Below, one piece after another: positions 49,361-50,121 of a DNA stretch of 50,121 nucleotides. Source of the DNA: Candidatus Blautia excrementipullorum (GTDB lineage: Bacteria > Bacillota > Clostridia > Lachnospirales > Lachnospiraceae); NCBI GenBank assembly GCA_019118645.1, contig DWYN01000074.1, forward strand, positions 1 through 50,121. The letters are read 5' to 3'. The notes under the pieces are model-generated. The model was given only the letters and a program-made list of their open reading frames with translations, did not search any database and was not told where the DNA came from. The translations under genes and the position numbers were made by a program. Every line of letters starts with the position of its first letter. Positions within the stretch are counted from its first letter, which is position 1.

Positions 49361-50121
49361 ATGATTTTAGCGATCGACATCGGAAACACCAACATCGTAG
49401 TTGGATGTATTGACAAAGAAAAAATATATTTTATAGAGCGGCTGTCTACGGTCCGCACGAAAACAGAACTGGAATATGCTATAGACCTGAAAACGGTTTT
49501 GGATATTTATCACATCCGGCGGACAGATATTGAAGGCTGCATTATCTCTTCAGTAGTGCCTCAGATCACCAATGTGGCGAAGCTGGCTGTGGAGAAAATT
49601 CTGAAAAAGGAAGCTCTGGTTCTGGGACCTGGAGTTAAGACCGGGCTGAACATTATGCTGGATAATCCGGGGGAAATGGGAGCAGACCGGGTTGCGGACG
49701 CAGTGGCGGCGCTGACTTATTATCCTGTTCCTCTTGTAATCGTGGATATGGGCACGGCAACGACAGTATCCGTAGTGGACGAGAAGAAAAGGTATCTGGG
49801 AGGGATGATCCTTCCTGGCGTGAGAGTATCTTTGGACGCGCTGACCTCCAGGGCATCTCAGCTGAGCGGAATTAGCATTGAGGAGCCGAAAAAACTCATA
49901 GGAAAGAATACTGTGGACTGTATGAAGAGCGGGATCCTGTACGGAAATGCCGCCGCAGTGGACGGTATTATAGACCGCATCGAGGAGGAGCTGGGACAGA
50001 AAGTTACGGCCATAGCTACAGGAGGAATGTCCGGAAAAATCATTCCCCACTGCAGGAGAAAGATTATTCAGGACGAAGACCTTCTTCTGAAGGGGCTGCT
50101 TGTGATTTACGAAAAAAATAA
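49361..50121 (+). CDS. coaX: Type III pantothenate kinase (3' end beyond window)
   Basis: 253 codons present; the frame is still open at the window edge, where only a few codons should be missing (family about 255-260). N-terminal ATP motif AIDIGNTNIVVG, GADRVADAVAAL near 107 with the catalytic Asp, VDMGTATTVSVVD near 127, and GGMILPGVRVSLDAL near 147. It phosphorylates pantothenate. It starts 49 bases after panT with a CAGGGA site. Completes the uptake and activation route with panT and coaBC. Confidence 0.95.
   Translation, partial: MILAIDIGNTNIVVGCIDKEKIYFIERLSTVRTKTELEYAIDLKTVLDIYHIRRTDIEGCIISSVVPQITNVAKLAVEKILKKEALVLGPGVKTGLNIMLDNPGEMGADRVADAVAALTYYPVPLVIVDMGTATTVSVVDEKKRYLGGMILPGVRVSLDALTSRASQLSGISIEEPKKLIGKNTVDCMKSGILYGNAAAVDGIIDRIEEELGQKVTAIATGGMSGKIIPHCRRKIIQDEDLLLKGLLVIYEKN

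Overview
The window reads as chromosome from a strictly anaerobic gut-type Firmicute, most likely a Lachnospiraceae (Clostridium cluster XIVa) member. The basis is protein style, moderate GC with AT-rich intergenic regions, strong AGGAGG-type ribosome sites, the C-terminus of what looks like pyruvate:ferredoxin oxidoreductase at the left edge, [FeFe]-hydrogenase maturases, anaerobic cobalamin genes, and the selenium-dependent molybdenum hydroxylase gene set. No phage, IS element, CRISPR array, rRNA or tRNA was found, and no gene is visibly broken. Two genes run off the ends (the oxidoreductase at the left, coaX at the right).

Layout. 1-4.3 kb: end of a probable PFOR gene, then a three-gene surface glycosylation unit (YfhO-like membrane protein, GtrB-like glycosyltransferase, GtrA flippase). 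4.3-7.6 kb: cobT-cobU-cobS-(short cobU paralogue)-cobC for late cobalamin assembly. 7.8-29.2 kb: the core of the window, an anaerobic purine/urate-type catabolic region in several transcription units: ssnA-ygfK-xdhD (+), xdhA-xdhB-xdhC-yqeB-yqeC-mocA (+), a minus-strand unit of two bacterial microcompartment (BMC) shell proteins plus an AEC-family transporter, a MATE exporter (+), and ygeX-ygeY-ygeW-arcC (-). The satellite hyuA lies at 37.5 kb, divergent from a PAS-HTH regulator, and is followed by a convergent cysteine desulfidase gene (cyuA). 29.5-36.5 kb: a DUF1015 protein, a ydjI-ydjG-ydjH-like membrane-associated module, a NhaD-type antiporter and a cytidylate-kinase-like protein. 40.5-43.3 kb: TM1266-type regulator-hydE-hydG. 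43.4-50.1 kb: an SH3 lipoprotein, luxS, trpS, a cyclophilin lipoprotein, mnmM/ytqB, then the pantothenate/CoA set coaBC-panT-coaX.

How the parts may work together (inference). Molybdenum hydroxylases (XdhABC, XdhD), matured by MocA and the YqeB/YqeC selenium-system proteins, oxidise purines. SsnA and HyuA are ring hydrolases and YgfK is a flavin/Fe-S oxidoreductase. YgeY and the transcarbamoylase YgeW could process ureido intermediates, releasing carbamoyl phosphate that ArcC turns into ATP, while YgeX converts 2,3-diaminopropionate to pyruvate and ammonia. Pyruvate then feeds PFOR, and reduced ferredoxin could be vented as H2 by an HydEG-matured hydrogenase. The least expected part is the pair of BMC shell genes with their own promoter, inserted between the xdh and yge units. 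This raises the possibility that part of the pathway is enclosed in, or associated with, a protein shell. No BMC pentamer gene, purine permease, selD or hydF/hydA gene is in the window.
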